A DNA stretch of 64,000 nt from positions 129,637 through 193,636 of the forward strand of contig JAGOPY010000006.1 of the NCBI GenBank assembly GCA_017991835.1. Direction: 5' to 3'. Shown one piece after another: positions 10,237 to 19,340 of the stretch; the stretch's first letter is position 1, and each line of letters starts with the position of its first letter. This DNA comes from Bacteroidales bacterium. GTDB taxonomy: Bacteria; Bacteroidota; Bacteroidia; Bacteroidales; JAGOPY01. The notes below the pieces were generated by a model that saw only the letters and a program-made list of their open reading frames with translations, did no database searches and was not told the DNA's origin. The position numbers and the translations under genes are program-made.

Positions 10237-11715
10237 GTGTTTTTTTATAGCAGTTTCGCCAAGAAATCGGTATTCTATACTTTCCTGCAGATTCTTCCTG
10301 CATTGGCAGGGATCATAATTTTGAGAATCTATTCCTCCCTGCTTACCAGGGAGGAATATGCCGTTCTGGCCATGCTTACAACCACTTCTACTCTCAGCCT
10401 GATCATAAACTCCCTATGTATGGATCAGGTCATCACAAGGTACTATTATGATCATGTGCATGACAGGAAAAAATTGGATGATTTTTTTCTTTCTGTGATA
10501 TCTGTCATGGTGGCATTGCTTTTCGTCATAATAGCTTTCGTATTCATTATTCCCCAGGGTATCAATGAATATCTTTTTAAAGGGATGTTAGAAAATATGC
10601 AGTGGCAGTTTATCGCCTCGGTACTGGTTGGATTTGCTCTTTCTTTGTATAAATCCCTGTTAAGTTTTCAGCGAAACGAACAAGCTCATTTTAAAGTGTT
10701 GATCCTGACACTTTCTGCGTCTGTTCTTCAAGTCGCTTTTGTCTGGATCGGTATCCGTTTCTTTCAGAATAGTGTACTCGGCGCACAGTTAGGCAAGTTT
10801 GCCGGAATTGCCCTGCCAACAATAGTATTGATATTCATGTATTTTGCAGGAAGGAAGGCCTCAATAAAATTTGCACTTATCAGGGAGGTTGTTCCTTTTT
10901 TTGCACCGCTGGTATTATATGGACTGATGTATTGGGGAGTGTCACAATTCGACCAGGTACTGTTTCAAATGCGCATGCAAAGCCTGGAATTACTGGCATT
11001 ATACGTGATGGCATTTAATATCGCATTATTTGCCGACCTAATCTTAAGTGGACTGTCCTCTTTCATTATTCCTGAAATGAATATGATCATGAAACAGCAA
11101 ACCGATACAGGAAGGATATCCAATTATATCCATCTTTTCGTCTTAATGAGTTGTTTTTCTATACTTTCTGTCTCCCTCGCAGGAAACCTGATGACAGATT
11201 TTTATCTGGATCCTAAATATGGTTCTATCGGATGGATTATTGATGGTCTGCTTATAGGTTATATCTTCAGAATGTTGTATACCATTTATAGCTTTCCGGT
11301 TTATTATCAGAAAAAAACAATGATTTTAACCATAGCCCTTGGGATATCCCTGGCGATTAGTTTATCCGTAAACTGGTTTCTGATCCCTTCCGCAGGAATT
11401 TTTGCCCTTTTGCTTTCCAATTTCCTCTCTCGTTTTTCCCAGGCCTGGCTAACGGCTGGGCTTGCACGTAAAATGTCAACCATACCGTTTAACAGGATGA
11501 AAGTATTCGGACTTACAGTTATTTTTGTTCTTTTGTTACTTAGCCTGATGATAATTGGGTATTTCACCCGCGTCAATCATTATTTGGCTATTTCCGCTGC
11601 ATTTATTATTGCGGTTCTTACTGCATTGATCTTGTTCCGGAAACAATTACCAGTACTGATCAGCCTCCTCAGAGATGGATTTCTTAAAAACAGGCATGAA
11701 AATTTAAAGCATTGA
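10237..11715 (+). CDS. polysaccharide flippase (Wzx-like, MATE/MOP superfamily)
   Basis: 492 residues with about 12-14 hydrophobic helices spread over the whole length, no soluble domain, and the family-like opening KKSVFYTFLQILPALAGIIIL with RIYSSLLTREEYAVL. Such proteins flip lipid-linked oligosaccharide across the inner membrane. The start is GTG at 10237; no nearby ATG gives a better N-terminus. Base composition is much more AT-rich than eno just upstream (one 60-base line at 10441 has 17 G+C, against 31 at 9541), which suggests acquired DNA. It overlaps the next gene by 4 bp, so they are probably co-translated. Confidence 0.82.
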   Translation: MFFYSSFAKKSVFYTFLQILPALAGIIILRIYSSLLTREEYAVLAMLTTTSTLSLIINSLCMDQVITRYYYDHVHDRKKLDDFFLSVISVMVALLFVIIAFVFIIPQGINEYLFKGMLENMQWQFIASVLVGFALSLYKSLLSFQRNEQAHFKVLILTLSASVLQVAFVWIGIRFFQNSVLGAQLGKFAGIALPTIVLIFMYFAGRKASIKFALIREVVPFFAPLVLYGLMYWGVSQFDQVLFQMRMQSLELLALYVMAFNIALFADLILSGLSSFIIPEMNMIMKQQTDTGRISNYIHLFVLMSCFSILSVSLAGNLMTDFYLDPKYGSIGWIIDGLLIGYIFRMLYTIYSFPVYYQKKTMILTIALGISLAISLSVNWFLIPSAGIFALLLSNFLSRFSQAWLTAGLARKMSTIPFNRMKVFGLTVIFVLLLLSLMIIGYFTRVNHYLAISAAFIIAVLTALILFRKQLPVLISLLRDGFLKNRHENLKH

Positions 11716-13013
11716 ATATAAAAGGGATCGATATTGCAAAATACCTCGGGGAAAATTTTAACCACCTGTACCGATCGGATGCAGGAACTATAGAATTTAT
11801 CGCAGGATCATTACCGGAGAATATAAGCTACCTGCAGATTCTGAACGAAATAATTACTCAGCCAAAACCTTTGTTTATCGACTTTAACGGAATACCCTTG
11901 CCATTATTCTATTATGAGTCTGCTGATCATAAAATCACTCTGGCCGATCTGACAGTTAAGGAATTATCTATTAATTCCTTCCTTTTGCTTAGCGGATGGC
12001 AGGAAGTAGTTATAAAAAAGCGGGATCTGCATGAACGATTCCCATATTCAGAGTCGCTTCAGTCAAAATTTAATTTTGCCGGGATTCCGGTCGTCAATTT
12101 CTTGTTTAACGAGATGTGCCTGCGAATAAAGCAGTCCGGATACCATTGTAATCCTTTAAAATTTTCTACGGCAGGCTCAAATATTATTTTTACTCACGAT
12201 ATAGACCGATTATATTCCGGGTGGTATGAAGCAACCGGTCATGTTATAAAAAATCCGTGGACCGGAAAATTAAGATCATGGGTAGAGTTAAGCCGCAGGA
12301 AATTATTTTTTCAGGTAGATGATTACCAGGATGCCTGTTACAGGTTACTGGCGCTGCTGGATAAATTTCAGATCAAGTCGGTTTTCTTTTTTCTTGCCAG
12401 TCGTTCCCGCGACGATGCCGATTATCGTCTCGGAGATCATTTTACCGTCAGGTTTATCAAGGATCTTCAGGAGGCTGGTCACATTCCCGGACTTCATGCG
12501 GGTTACCATACTTTCCGGGATCCCGGACAGTTGAACCGGCAAATCGGGCAGGCCTGTAATTTCCTTGGGGAAAATATAATTAATAACCGTCAGCATTTTC
12601 TTAAGTTTGACTTGTCTTTTACGCCACTGACGCTTTTTAACGCCGGTATAAAATATGATTTTTCGCTTGGATTTGCTGAAGCTCCCGGATTTCGGAACAG
12701 TATAGCCACCCCGTTCTATGTTTTTGATTTCTTGAACCCGGAATCTGCCCGGCTTGTGGAGGTACCGCTGTTCTTCATGGATGGCACCTATTCGCATTAT
12801 CAGCGTATAGATAAGCACGGATTCAGAAATCCACTGGAAGATATAGCTCAGTATTCAAAATACTTTAATATGAATTTTTCGGTATTGTTTCATAACTCCG
12901 TTTTTACCGATTTTAAATACCAGGGTTTTAGCCAGCTTTTTATAGACGTTGCTGAATTCGCTGCTGAGCAAGGTTTTTCAGCAGATGCTCACATACGTTG
13001 GCCTGAAATGTGA
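11712..13013 (+). CDS. polysaccharide deacetylase-like protein (NodB homology)
   Basis: 433 residues, TTG start overlapping the flippase stop. The first ~150 residues have no recognisable fold. From residue 158 a NodB-type deacetylase is seen: motif 1 THDIDR (Asp163, Asp165) and motif 2 HAGYH (His262, His266, the metal ligands). No signal peptide is visible, so it probably acts in the cytoplasm on a sugar or lipid-linked intermediate (inference). AT-rich like the flippase. Its 3' end overlaps the convergent glycosyltransferase gene by 25 bp. Confidence 0.75.
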   Translation: MNIKGIDIAKYLGENFNHLYRSDAGTIEFIAGSLPENISYLQILNEIITQPKPLFIDFNGIPLPLFYYESADHKITLADLTVKELSINSFLLLSGWQEVVIKKRDLHERFPYSESLQSKFNFAGIPVVNFLFNEMCLRIKQSGYHCNPLKFSTAGSNIIFTHDIDRLYSGWYEATGHVIKNPWTGKLRSWVELSRRKLFFQVDDYQDACYRLLALLDKFQIKSVFFFLASRSRDDADYRLGDHFTVRFIKDLQEAGHIPGLHAGYHTFRDPGQLNRQIGQACNFLGENIINNRQHFLKFDLSFTPLTLFNAGIKYDFSLGFAEAPGFRNSIATPFYVFDFLNPESARLVEVPLFFMDGTYSHYQRIDKHGFRNPLEDIAQYSKYFNMNFSVLFHNSVFTDFKYQGFSQLFIDVAEFAAEQGFSADAHIRWPEM

Positions 13014-14065
13014 TCCACCAGTCGGAGCAGGTTCTCTTTGAATCTCTCCCGCGAATAGTGCTGATTGTAAAAAGTCAAGCAGTTATTTTGAAGCAGCTGA
13101 TACTTTTCCGGGTTCTCTATAACCTCATCGATTTTATTTTTTTCATTAAAGAGGATGCCGCATCCTGCCCTGATTTTCTCTAATGTAGGAGCCCTGTCAT
13201 TCCCGATGATGGGAAGACCCATCGCCAGGTAGTCCTGGTCTTTGTTGGCTTCCTGTGTCGCATAACTGAAGTGGACGGGATGGATGATGCTGCAACCCAT
13301 CAACCTGTACCTCTCTGTCAGCCGCGAAAGCTTATGGGCCAGAACATCCGGGGCGATTCTTGATTCCCACGTAACTTCCGGATTCGATTTGATAGCATTT
13401 ATTAAATTTTTATCAGAGGTATCACCAAAAATGAAAAGAGGGAGGCCAAGGTCTGCCTGCAGCGCTAGTGTCTCTGTTGCGCCCTTGTTTCGGGTGAATA
13501 AGCCAAGATAAAGCAAAGCTGCCGGCTTCGATTTATTTCCGGCCTGAACGATATTTTCAAAAGGTGAAGTATAGAAAATCAAGGAAGTACGATATGGCCT
13601 GAAGTACTCCTGCAGGGCCGCCGAATTGACAATCACGCCATCAGCCATCGCAGCCAGTTTTTTCTCAAGGGCAGCATAATGTCTTAGTAGCAACGGTCCG
13701 GCTGGCTTCAGGAATGGTAACTCGCCCGAAATGTAATGAAAGTTCAGATGGACCATGTTGTCGATGGTTTCATATATGACTTTCATTTGTCTTTTTTTAA
13801 GGGCCTTAACCAAAGGAAGTAAGTGGAAATCATATAAAATTACGATTCCATCCCGGGGTATGCTTTCCAGTATTTCTTTATAAAGATGTTTTTTAAAGTA
13901 ATTGAATGAAGAATAATTGATTAACCGTTGAAAAATATCAGGCCGCCGGGGATAAGATAAATGCGAGACCTCGTATCCTGCTTCAGACAGAATAATTTTC
14001 TCGGTCTCAACCCGCGGATGCGGGATCGATATGGGAAAAGCAGTAACAATCGTAATTTTTCTCAT
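12989..14065 (-). CDS. glycosyltransferase, GT-B fold
   Basis: 358 residues; starts MRKITIVTAFPISIPHPRVE and carries the GT4-like C-terminal half (LLYLGLFTRNKGATETL, then LAMGLPIIGNDRAPTLEKIR and GCGILFNE, which fit the donor-nucleotide site). No membrane helix, so cytosolic or peripheral. Last gene of a minus-strand operon; its start overlaps the stop of the upstream methyltransferase by 4 bp. The sugar donor and acceptor cannot be told from sequence. Confidence 0.8.
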   Translation of the reverse strand: MRKITIVTAFPISIPHPRVETEKIILSEAGYEVSHLSYPRRPDIFQRLINYSSFNYFKKHLYKEILESIPRDGIVILYDFHLLPLVKALKKRQMKVIYETIDNMVHLNFHYISGELPFLKPAGPLLLRHYAALEKKLAAMADGVIVNSAALQEYFRPYRTSLIFYTSPFENIVQAGNKSKPAALLYLGLFTRNKGATETLALQADLGLPLFIFGDTSDKNLINAIKSNPEVTWESRIAPDVLAHKLSRLTERYRLMGCSIIHPVHFSYATQEANKDQDYLAMGLPIIGNDRAPTLEKIRAGCGILFNEKNKIDEVIENPEKYQLLQNNCLTFYNQHYSRERFKENLLRLVDHISGQRM

Positions 14066-14730
14066 CCAGGTTTATTCGGTTTTACCGCTACTATGTAATT
14101 CGGAGCCCAGAACTTTCTGACAGAATACATTAACCGGTAAATTTGAAACAACACTTTATTATAGCTCTTTTTTGGCCTGTCATATTCGTGCAGCCACGAG
14201 AAATCTATTAATTCAAATCCGGCTCGATCCAATAATTCCATCATATTGGTCGGATCAATAGCTACTGTATGTTCCGGGTTAATACCTGGGCGTCCGAATA
14301 ACAAGATGCTGAAGGATTGACGGATACTGTATGGATTTGGCGTACTGATCAGAAAAACCGTTCGATCGGATGCCAATTTTTTATAATGTTTTAAAAATGC
14401 GACAATATCGCTGACATGTTCAATAACATCTGCCATTACCACAATATCGGGATCTTTGAAATCCTTGTCGGAAAAGGTGATGGCAGAAAACAGAAGGTAA
14501 CCCTGTTCCCGGAGCTGTTCCATCTTTTCGGTATTGATATCGACACCGGCTAACAATGTGGCAACCTGCCTGATCTTGCCATGGAGCCATTCCGGCCGGT
14601 CGGGATTGTTGTCCTGGCCAATGCATCCGATATCAAGAACCCGTTTACCCTTGCAATAGTTCGTGATGAAATCCGTTTTGCCGGAAACCGGTCGCTTTCG
14701 AAAGCTATTTAATACCTGCGTCCGGTCCAT
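14062..14730 (-). CDS. class I SAM-dependent methyltransferase
   Basis: 222 residues. Motif I is KRVLDIGCIGQ, with the acidic end of strand 2 in GVDINTEKM and the motif near PDIVVMADVIEHV. The C-terminal part is variable. It is packed between another methyltransferase (26-bp overlap) and a glycosyltransferase, so it probably methylates a sugar, lipid or glycan of the same pathway (inference). No signal peptide. Confidence 0.8.
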   Translation of the reverse strand: MDRTQVLNSFRKRPVSGKTDFITNYCKGKRVLDIGCIGQDNNPDRPEWLHGKIRQVATLLAGVDINTEKMEQLREQGYLLFSAITFSDKDFKDPDIVVMADVIEHVSDIVAFLKHYKKLASDRTVFLISTPNPYSIRQSFSILLFGRPGINPEHTVAIDPTNMMELLDRAGFELIDFSWLHEYDRPKKSYNKVLFQIYRLMYSVRKFWAPNYIVAVKPNKPG

Positions 14731-15403
14731 CTTTCCGAATTATTATAAACAAATCCCTTGGCTTGTTCATCAGTGTTTTGTAGACCGATCCTGATACCTG
14801 CAAAAATTTGCCGGACCTAAGGTAAGTCCAACTTTTATCCGGTTCAAAAAGATCAATCCGGCAATCCCTCAGGTTGTTCCTCAACGTATGTTTTACGACT
14901 TTTATTTCAGTTTTATTTAAAAGGTGCCATCCGGTTCCTGCGTTCGATGACGGACCTGTCCGGGTAGTTATCAGAAAAACACCACCCCTGTTCAGCAGTT
15001 TATCGACCTGTTTTTCAATTCTGGCAGCCAGAATACCCATATCTGAAATATTAAAATAGCTCAAGCCAAACGCGGTTATCAGATCATAACCGACACCCTC
15101 TAAGTTTTCAATGTCAGTTATCTGAAACTCCAGTGAATCCGGTTTGTTATTCAGTATTTTACAAATTTCTGCAACATTGTGGCTGAAATCAATACCTGTG
15201 GAATGTTGAAAATATTCTGAGAAAATATAAGTCTTAAGCCCGAATCCACAACCGGCATCCAGATACCTTTCAGCTACCGCCGGCCAGATTTCCATCATCT
15301 TCATCCATTGAATAATACGGATGCAATATTCCCGTTCTGCTTGAAATCCCGGCAAAGATTCAAATGTAGCGTATTTCTGATCGTAAAAAATTTTTATATC
15401 CAA
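14705..15403 (-). CDS. class I SAM-dependent methyltransferase
   Basis: 232 residues; motif I LDAGCGFGLKTYIFSE, then STGIDFSHNVAEICKIL and YDLITAFGLSYFNISD. It is a different subfamily from its neighbour, as the two share only the fold motifs. It begins 17 bp after the upstream glycosyltransferase and overlaps the downstream methyltransferase, so the operon is tight. Substrate unknown, probably glycan-related from context. Confidence 0.8.
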   Translation of the reverse strand: MDIKIFYDQKYATFESLPGFQAEREYCIRIIQWMKMMEIWPAVAERYLDAGCGFGLKTYIFSEYFQHSTGIDFSHNVAEICKILNNKPDSLEFQITDIENLEGVGYDLITAFGLSYFNISDMGILAARIEKQVDKLLNRGGVFLITTRTGPSSNAGTGWHLLNKTEIKVVKHTLRNNLRDCRIDLFEPDKSWTYLRSGKFLQVSGSVYKTLMNKPRDLFIIIRKDGPDAGIK

Positions 15404-15420
15404 TGGCCTGTCCTGTTTAT

Positions 15421-16749
15421 TTAATTCACCTGATTTGAAATATCACCTTGCAATTTGTCAAGCAATTGAGCCAGGGTGGCTGCCAGCGACTTACGCGAGT
15501 ACTGGCTCACTTTCCCCGGTCTGGCTTCTAATTCATTCTTTTGGAAAAGGTTGTAATAATGATCGATCAAAGTACGAATCATCTGTTCATCATCAAACTC
15601 TGCGCATAAACCGCATTCCGTTTCCCGGATAATGGCTGCAGCATCTCCGTCAACGGGCCCGATCAGTAAAACAGGGCGCCGGACAGCCATGTATTCGAAT
15701 ATCTTGCCGGTTACGACGCCCCTTGCATTTTTCGACCGGTTGATCAGGAGCAGCAGTACGGCTGATCTTCGCAGAATTTCCATGCCTTCATTATGTTTCA
15801 CGAATTGAGTGATGCTGAGATAGTCTTTTATGTTAAGGGCTTCAATCTCCTGGACCACTTTATAGTCAACGGTCCCTATTAAATGAATTGATAAATCTTT
15901 TGCAAATTGCTTATCGGTTGCGACCTTTTCGGACAGAACCTTCCATAATGCGGAAGAGTTTCGGGTTACAGGCAGTGTTCCAAGATGAACAATGGAGAAT
16001 TTTCGATCTTTTTCAGTATATTCTGCAGGAATGTCCGATTCATCATATCCATTCGTGATCACCGTGATATTTTCAGCTCCGATCTTCAGAAACTCGTTCT
16101 TCATATCATTTCCGATGGCAATGATATGGTCAGCAGCTCGAATGACCTTCGATTCCAGCCTGATATGCTTTTTTTCAGCATACCGTGTCAATTTCAGCGC
16201 GGCGTGCAAATCGGTACTCGTCCAGGGATCTCTGAAATCAGCAACCCACGGGATCGTAGTTGAAGCTTTGAGTTTTAACCCGATCAGGTGAATACTATGA
16301 GGCGGCCCGGTCGTTACAATTGCATCGAAGGTATGTGAGGCAAGGTATTTCTTCAGAAATCTGGTGACAGGCCTTATCCAGAAAATTCGGGCGTCAGGAA
16401 TAAAAAGATTGGACCGGATCCAGACCGACAGATCATTTTTTATCCTGGCAAAGCCCTTCGGCTCTGTTTTCATCGACATATACGCCCCGATATTTTCTTC
16501 TTTCTTCAATCCCACAAAAGCTTTATATATTCGGTGAGGCTCACGGATCGGGATCTTAAGGACATTCAGCTTTTCGGGGATTTCTGCAACCAGTTCTTTA
16601 TCCAGATCGGTATAAAAAGCATTTTCAGGGGCTACTACGGTTGGTTCCCAACCGTATTCAGGCAAATATTTGCAGAACCTGAGCCATCTTTGCACGGCGC
16701 TTCCGCCGGCAGGTGGCCAGTAATACAAAATCACCAGGACTTTCTTCAT
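15421..16749 (-). CDS. glycosyltransferase, GT4-like
   Basis: 442 residues. The N-terminus KKVLVILYYWPPAGGSAVQRW is the glycine-rich loop of GT-B enzymes; the middle has WVADFRDPW and the C-terminal half FSIVHLGTLP and IFEYMAVRRPVLLIGP, the nucleotide-sugar site. It starts inside the stop of the YfhO gene (ATGA overlap at 16746-16749), so the two are translationally coupled. Confidence 0.85.
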   Translation of the reverse strand: MKKVLVILYYWPPAGGSAVQRWLRFCKYLPEYGWEPTVVAPENAFYTDLDKELVAEIPEKLNVLKIPIREPHRIYKAFVGLKKEENIGAYMSMKTEPKGFARIKNDLSVWIRSNLFIPDARIFWIRPVTRFLKKYLASHTFDAIVTTGPPHSIHLIGLKLKASTTIPWVADFRDPWTSTDLHAALKLTRYAEKKHIRLESKVIRAADHIIAIGNDMKNEFLKIGAENITVITNGYDESDIPAEYTEKDRKFSIVHLGTLPVTRNSSALWKVLSEKVATDKQFAKDLSIHLIGTVDYKVVQEIEALNIKDYLSITQFVKHNEGMEILRRSAVLLLLINRSKNARGVVTGKIFEYMAVRRPVLLIGPVDGDAAAIIRETECGLCAEFDDEQMIRTLIDHYYNLFQKNELEARPGKVSQYSRKSLAATLAQLLDKLQGDISNQVN

Positions 16750-19223
16750 GCGTTCTTCCTATTTATGAAGAATTCTTTTGCAAAATAGCCCGCAATTAAA
16801 AGTAATATTATCAATGAACTTGCCAGGGAGATATTTCCTCCTAAATAATAAGATTTCGGTTCAAACCTGAACTCAAGCTTGTGCTGCCCGGCAGGAAGGA
16901 CCATGGCTCTCAGAATGAAATTGGCCCTGAAATGCGGTGATTTTTTGCCATCCAGGTAAGCGTTCCATCCTTTATCATAATAAATCTCTGAGAAAACTGC
17001 CAGTTGGTCGGCAGGCGCATCATATTCGTAAACCAATTGATCGGGGGAGTAGGAAAGCAGATCTATGCTTCCGGATGGTCCTGCCGATGGTCTGAGGCCG
17101 GCCACAAAGGATTCAAATCGTTTATCAATGACCGCTGTTCTTGCAGGATCCAGGCCATTGAGCGAAGCAATTTCTTCATCGGCATTGGCCACTATCTTAT
17201 AATCGCCTACGAACCAGGCGTTTCCGCAAGCATAGGGATTTTTTAACGGCTCACTGTTTGCATTCAGGATAAGATACCTGGTATTCAGCATATTGAATGC
17301 TGTGGCACCGGCCATCGCTTCTCCGGGTGCGACCTGCGAATTTCCCAGTGCTTCGGCGATATTCCGCCTTTCATCCATCAGCGCATGATCGACCACCTCC
17401 TGGTACCGTCGCATCTTGGCTCCATGGTAACCTCCGATATTCTTGTGAAAGTAGGATGTCCGGGCCGATGCATCGAAGGCTTCATTCATATTATAGACCC
17501 TGTACGACAGGTCTTTGTCTTTTAAGATAGCAATATCAGCCGGAGTAGCCTGGTATGGATTATCGACTTTGTTTTTCTTGATGAAATCATCATTGTTCAG
17601 ATATCTTTTATTTACCGGCCACATATCCACAATCACAAACAGGGGAAGGAGTGCCAGCACATAGGCCAGTTTGGCCTTACCTTTAAGGTAGGCCCAGAGC
17701 AAACCGAAGGCGAGCAGAACAAAGATCAGAGACCTGACAACATCATTGCGGAACAGTGCTTTCCTGTCCGATTCAAGGGCAGGCATTAACCAGTCGGGGA
17801 TTCCCTGGCTGGCATCATTGGGTGACGAAAATGAAAAAAGGCTGGTCCCGAGCAGGAGGAAGAAAACAAGCAGACCCCCAACAATATATAGCGCCATGAA
17901 AAGGCTTTTAACCGCTTTCTCCTTAGCCGGGTCCTTCAGTAACTGATCCAGGGCAACCAGTGCCAGCAAAGGAATCGACAGTTCCGCGATGACCAGTGTC
18001 ATCGAAACAGCCCTGAACTTATTATACAAAGGAACGTAATCGAGGAAGAAGTCGGTCAAAGGCATAAAATTCTTACCCCAGGCCAGCATGATAGAAAGCA
18101 CGGTCACGGCAATACCCCACCATTTCAATGGGCCTTTCAGGTAAATCAGTGAAAAGACGAAGAGGAACACGATGATAGCGCCAACATAAACGGGACCGGA
18201 GGTGAATGGCTGATCTCCCCAGTAGAGCGGAAGTGCTTTAATGATCTGGTCGGCGTTGGGTACGCGGTTTTGAGTAAGGACCTGATATGTTTCCGAATTT
18301 TTGGATAGTTCGCCGTGTGATGAGCCCCCGTGGAAATTCGGGATCAGCAGCGTCATCGTTTCGGAGATACCGTAGCTCCATGCGGTTGCATAGTCTTTGT
18401 CCAGCCCGCTGGTCCTGTTTTCCTGTTCTGATGTCAGCTCGGTTTTCCCCCGGATTGAATATTTGCTGTATTCATAGACATTCCAGAGACTTGCCGTATG
18501 AGTAAGAACCGCCAGCAATGCTGCCAGGACCAGCACGCCGGTAGCTTTCAGGAAATCCGGAAGTTTCTTTTCCCTGTAATGGCGGATCAGTTCCACCAAA
18601 CCATAAATGAGCATCGCGATCAAGAGGTAATAGGTGATCTGAGGATGGCCGCTGACAATAAGCAGGGCAAGAAAAAATGCAGTCGTGAGGCCGCCCGCTA
18701 GCCATCTGCCCCTGTACGATAGGATGATTCCTGCAAACACCGGTGCCATATATCCGATGGCATAAGCCTTTGACGTATGACCTGCTTCAAGGATAATAAA
18801 AAAGTAGGAAGAAAAAGCGAATGCGATGGCTCCGGTAATGCTGAGCCAGGGATTGATCTTCAATACCCTCATCAGAATATAAAATCCTATGAAATAGATG
18901 ATAATCATACCTACCGGCAAATGGAAACCTAACCTTAGCAGGCGATGGATATAAGTCATCAAATTTTGAGTGTAGTGAACGGAGATCTGATAAGCGGGCA
19001 TCCCACCGAACATTCCATTTGTCCATAGTGCCTCTTCACCGGTCTTATCGCGGTAATCAACAACTTCCTTCGACATCCCTTTAAAATGGACCATATCGCT
19101 GGCCGACAGTTTTTTGCCTTCCAGGACAGGGTAAAAATAAATAATGATGATGAGGAAAAAAACGGCCAGGGCAACAATGACTGGAAGTAACTTCTTGAAA
19201 CTCAAAGCATCTGACTTGATCAT
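16746..19223 (-). CDS. YfhO-family polytopic membrane protein
   Basis: 825 residues. The N-terminal ~560 contain a dozen or more hydrophobic helices with the loop LWTNGMFGGMPAYQISV typical of YfhO-like, GT-C-fold proteins; residues ~580-790 are an extracytoplasmic domain, and one more helix lies near the C-terminus. In characterised relatives YfhO takes part in glycosylating teichoic acid or other lipid-linked polymers from polyprenyl-phosphate sugars. It heads the minus-strand glycan operon. A near-match -7 box (TAATTTCG) lies at 19262-19269. Confidence 0.8.
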   Translation of the reverse strand: MIKSDALSFKKLLPVIVALAVFFLIIIIYFYPVLEGKKLSASDMVHFKGMSKEVVDYRDKTGEEALWTNGMFGGMPAYQISVHYTQNLMTYIHRLLRLGFHLPVGMIIIYFIGFYILMRVLKINPWLSITGAIAFAFSSYFFIILEAGHTSKAYAIGYMAPVFAGIILSYRGRWLAGGLTTAFFLALLIVSGHPQITYYLLIAMLIYGLVELIRHYREKKLPDFLKATGVLVLAALLAVLTHTASLWNVYEYSKYSIRGKTELTSEQENRTSGLDKDYATAWSYGISETMTLLIPNFHGGSSHGELSKNSETYQVLTQNRVPNADQIIKALPLYWGDQPFTSGPVYVGAIIVFLFVFSLIYLKGPLKWWGIAVTVLSIMLAWGKNFMPLTDFFLDYVPLYNKFRAVSMTLVIAELSIPLLALVALDQLLKDPAKEKAVKSLFMALYIVGGLLVFFLLLGTSLFSFSSPNDASQGIPDWLMPALESDRKALFRNDVVRSLIFVLLAFGLLWAYLKGKAKLAYVLALLPLFVIVDMWPVNKRYLNNDDFIKKNKVDNPYQATPADIAILKDKDLSYRVYNMNEAFDASARTSYFHKNIGGYHGAKMRRYQEVVDHALMDERRNIAEALGNSQVAPGEAMAGATAFNMLNTRYLILNANSEPLKNPYACGNAWFVGDYKIVANADEEIASLNGLDPARTAVIDKRFESFVAGLRPSAGPSGSIDLLSYSPDQLVYEYDAPADQLAVFSEIYYDKGWNAYLDGKKSPHFRANFILRAMVLPAGQHKLEFRFEPKSYYLGGNISLASSLIILLLIAGYFAKEFFINRKNA

Positions 19224-19340
19224 CTGGATACAGGTATTGATTAATACACGTATTAACCTCGCGAAATTAACGAAATTCGGTTAATCTTATTTTAAATTAA
19301 ATGTACCTGTTTGTAAGTTACAGGATATCAATTCTTAATA

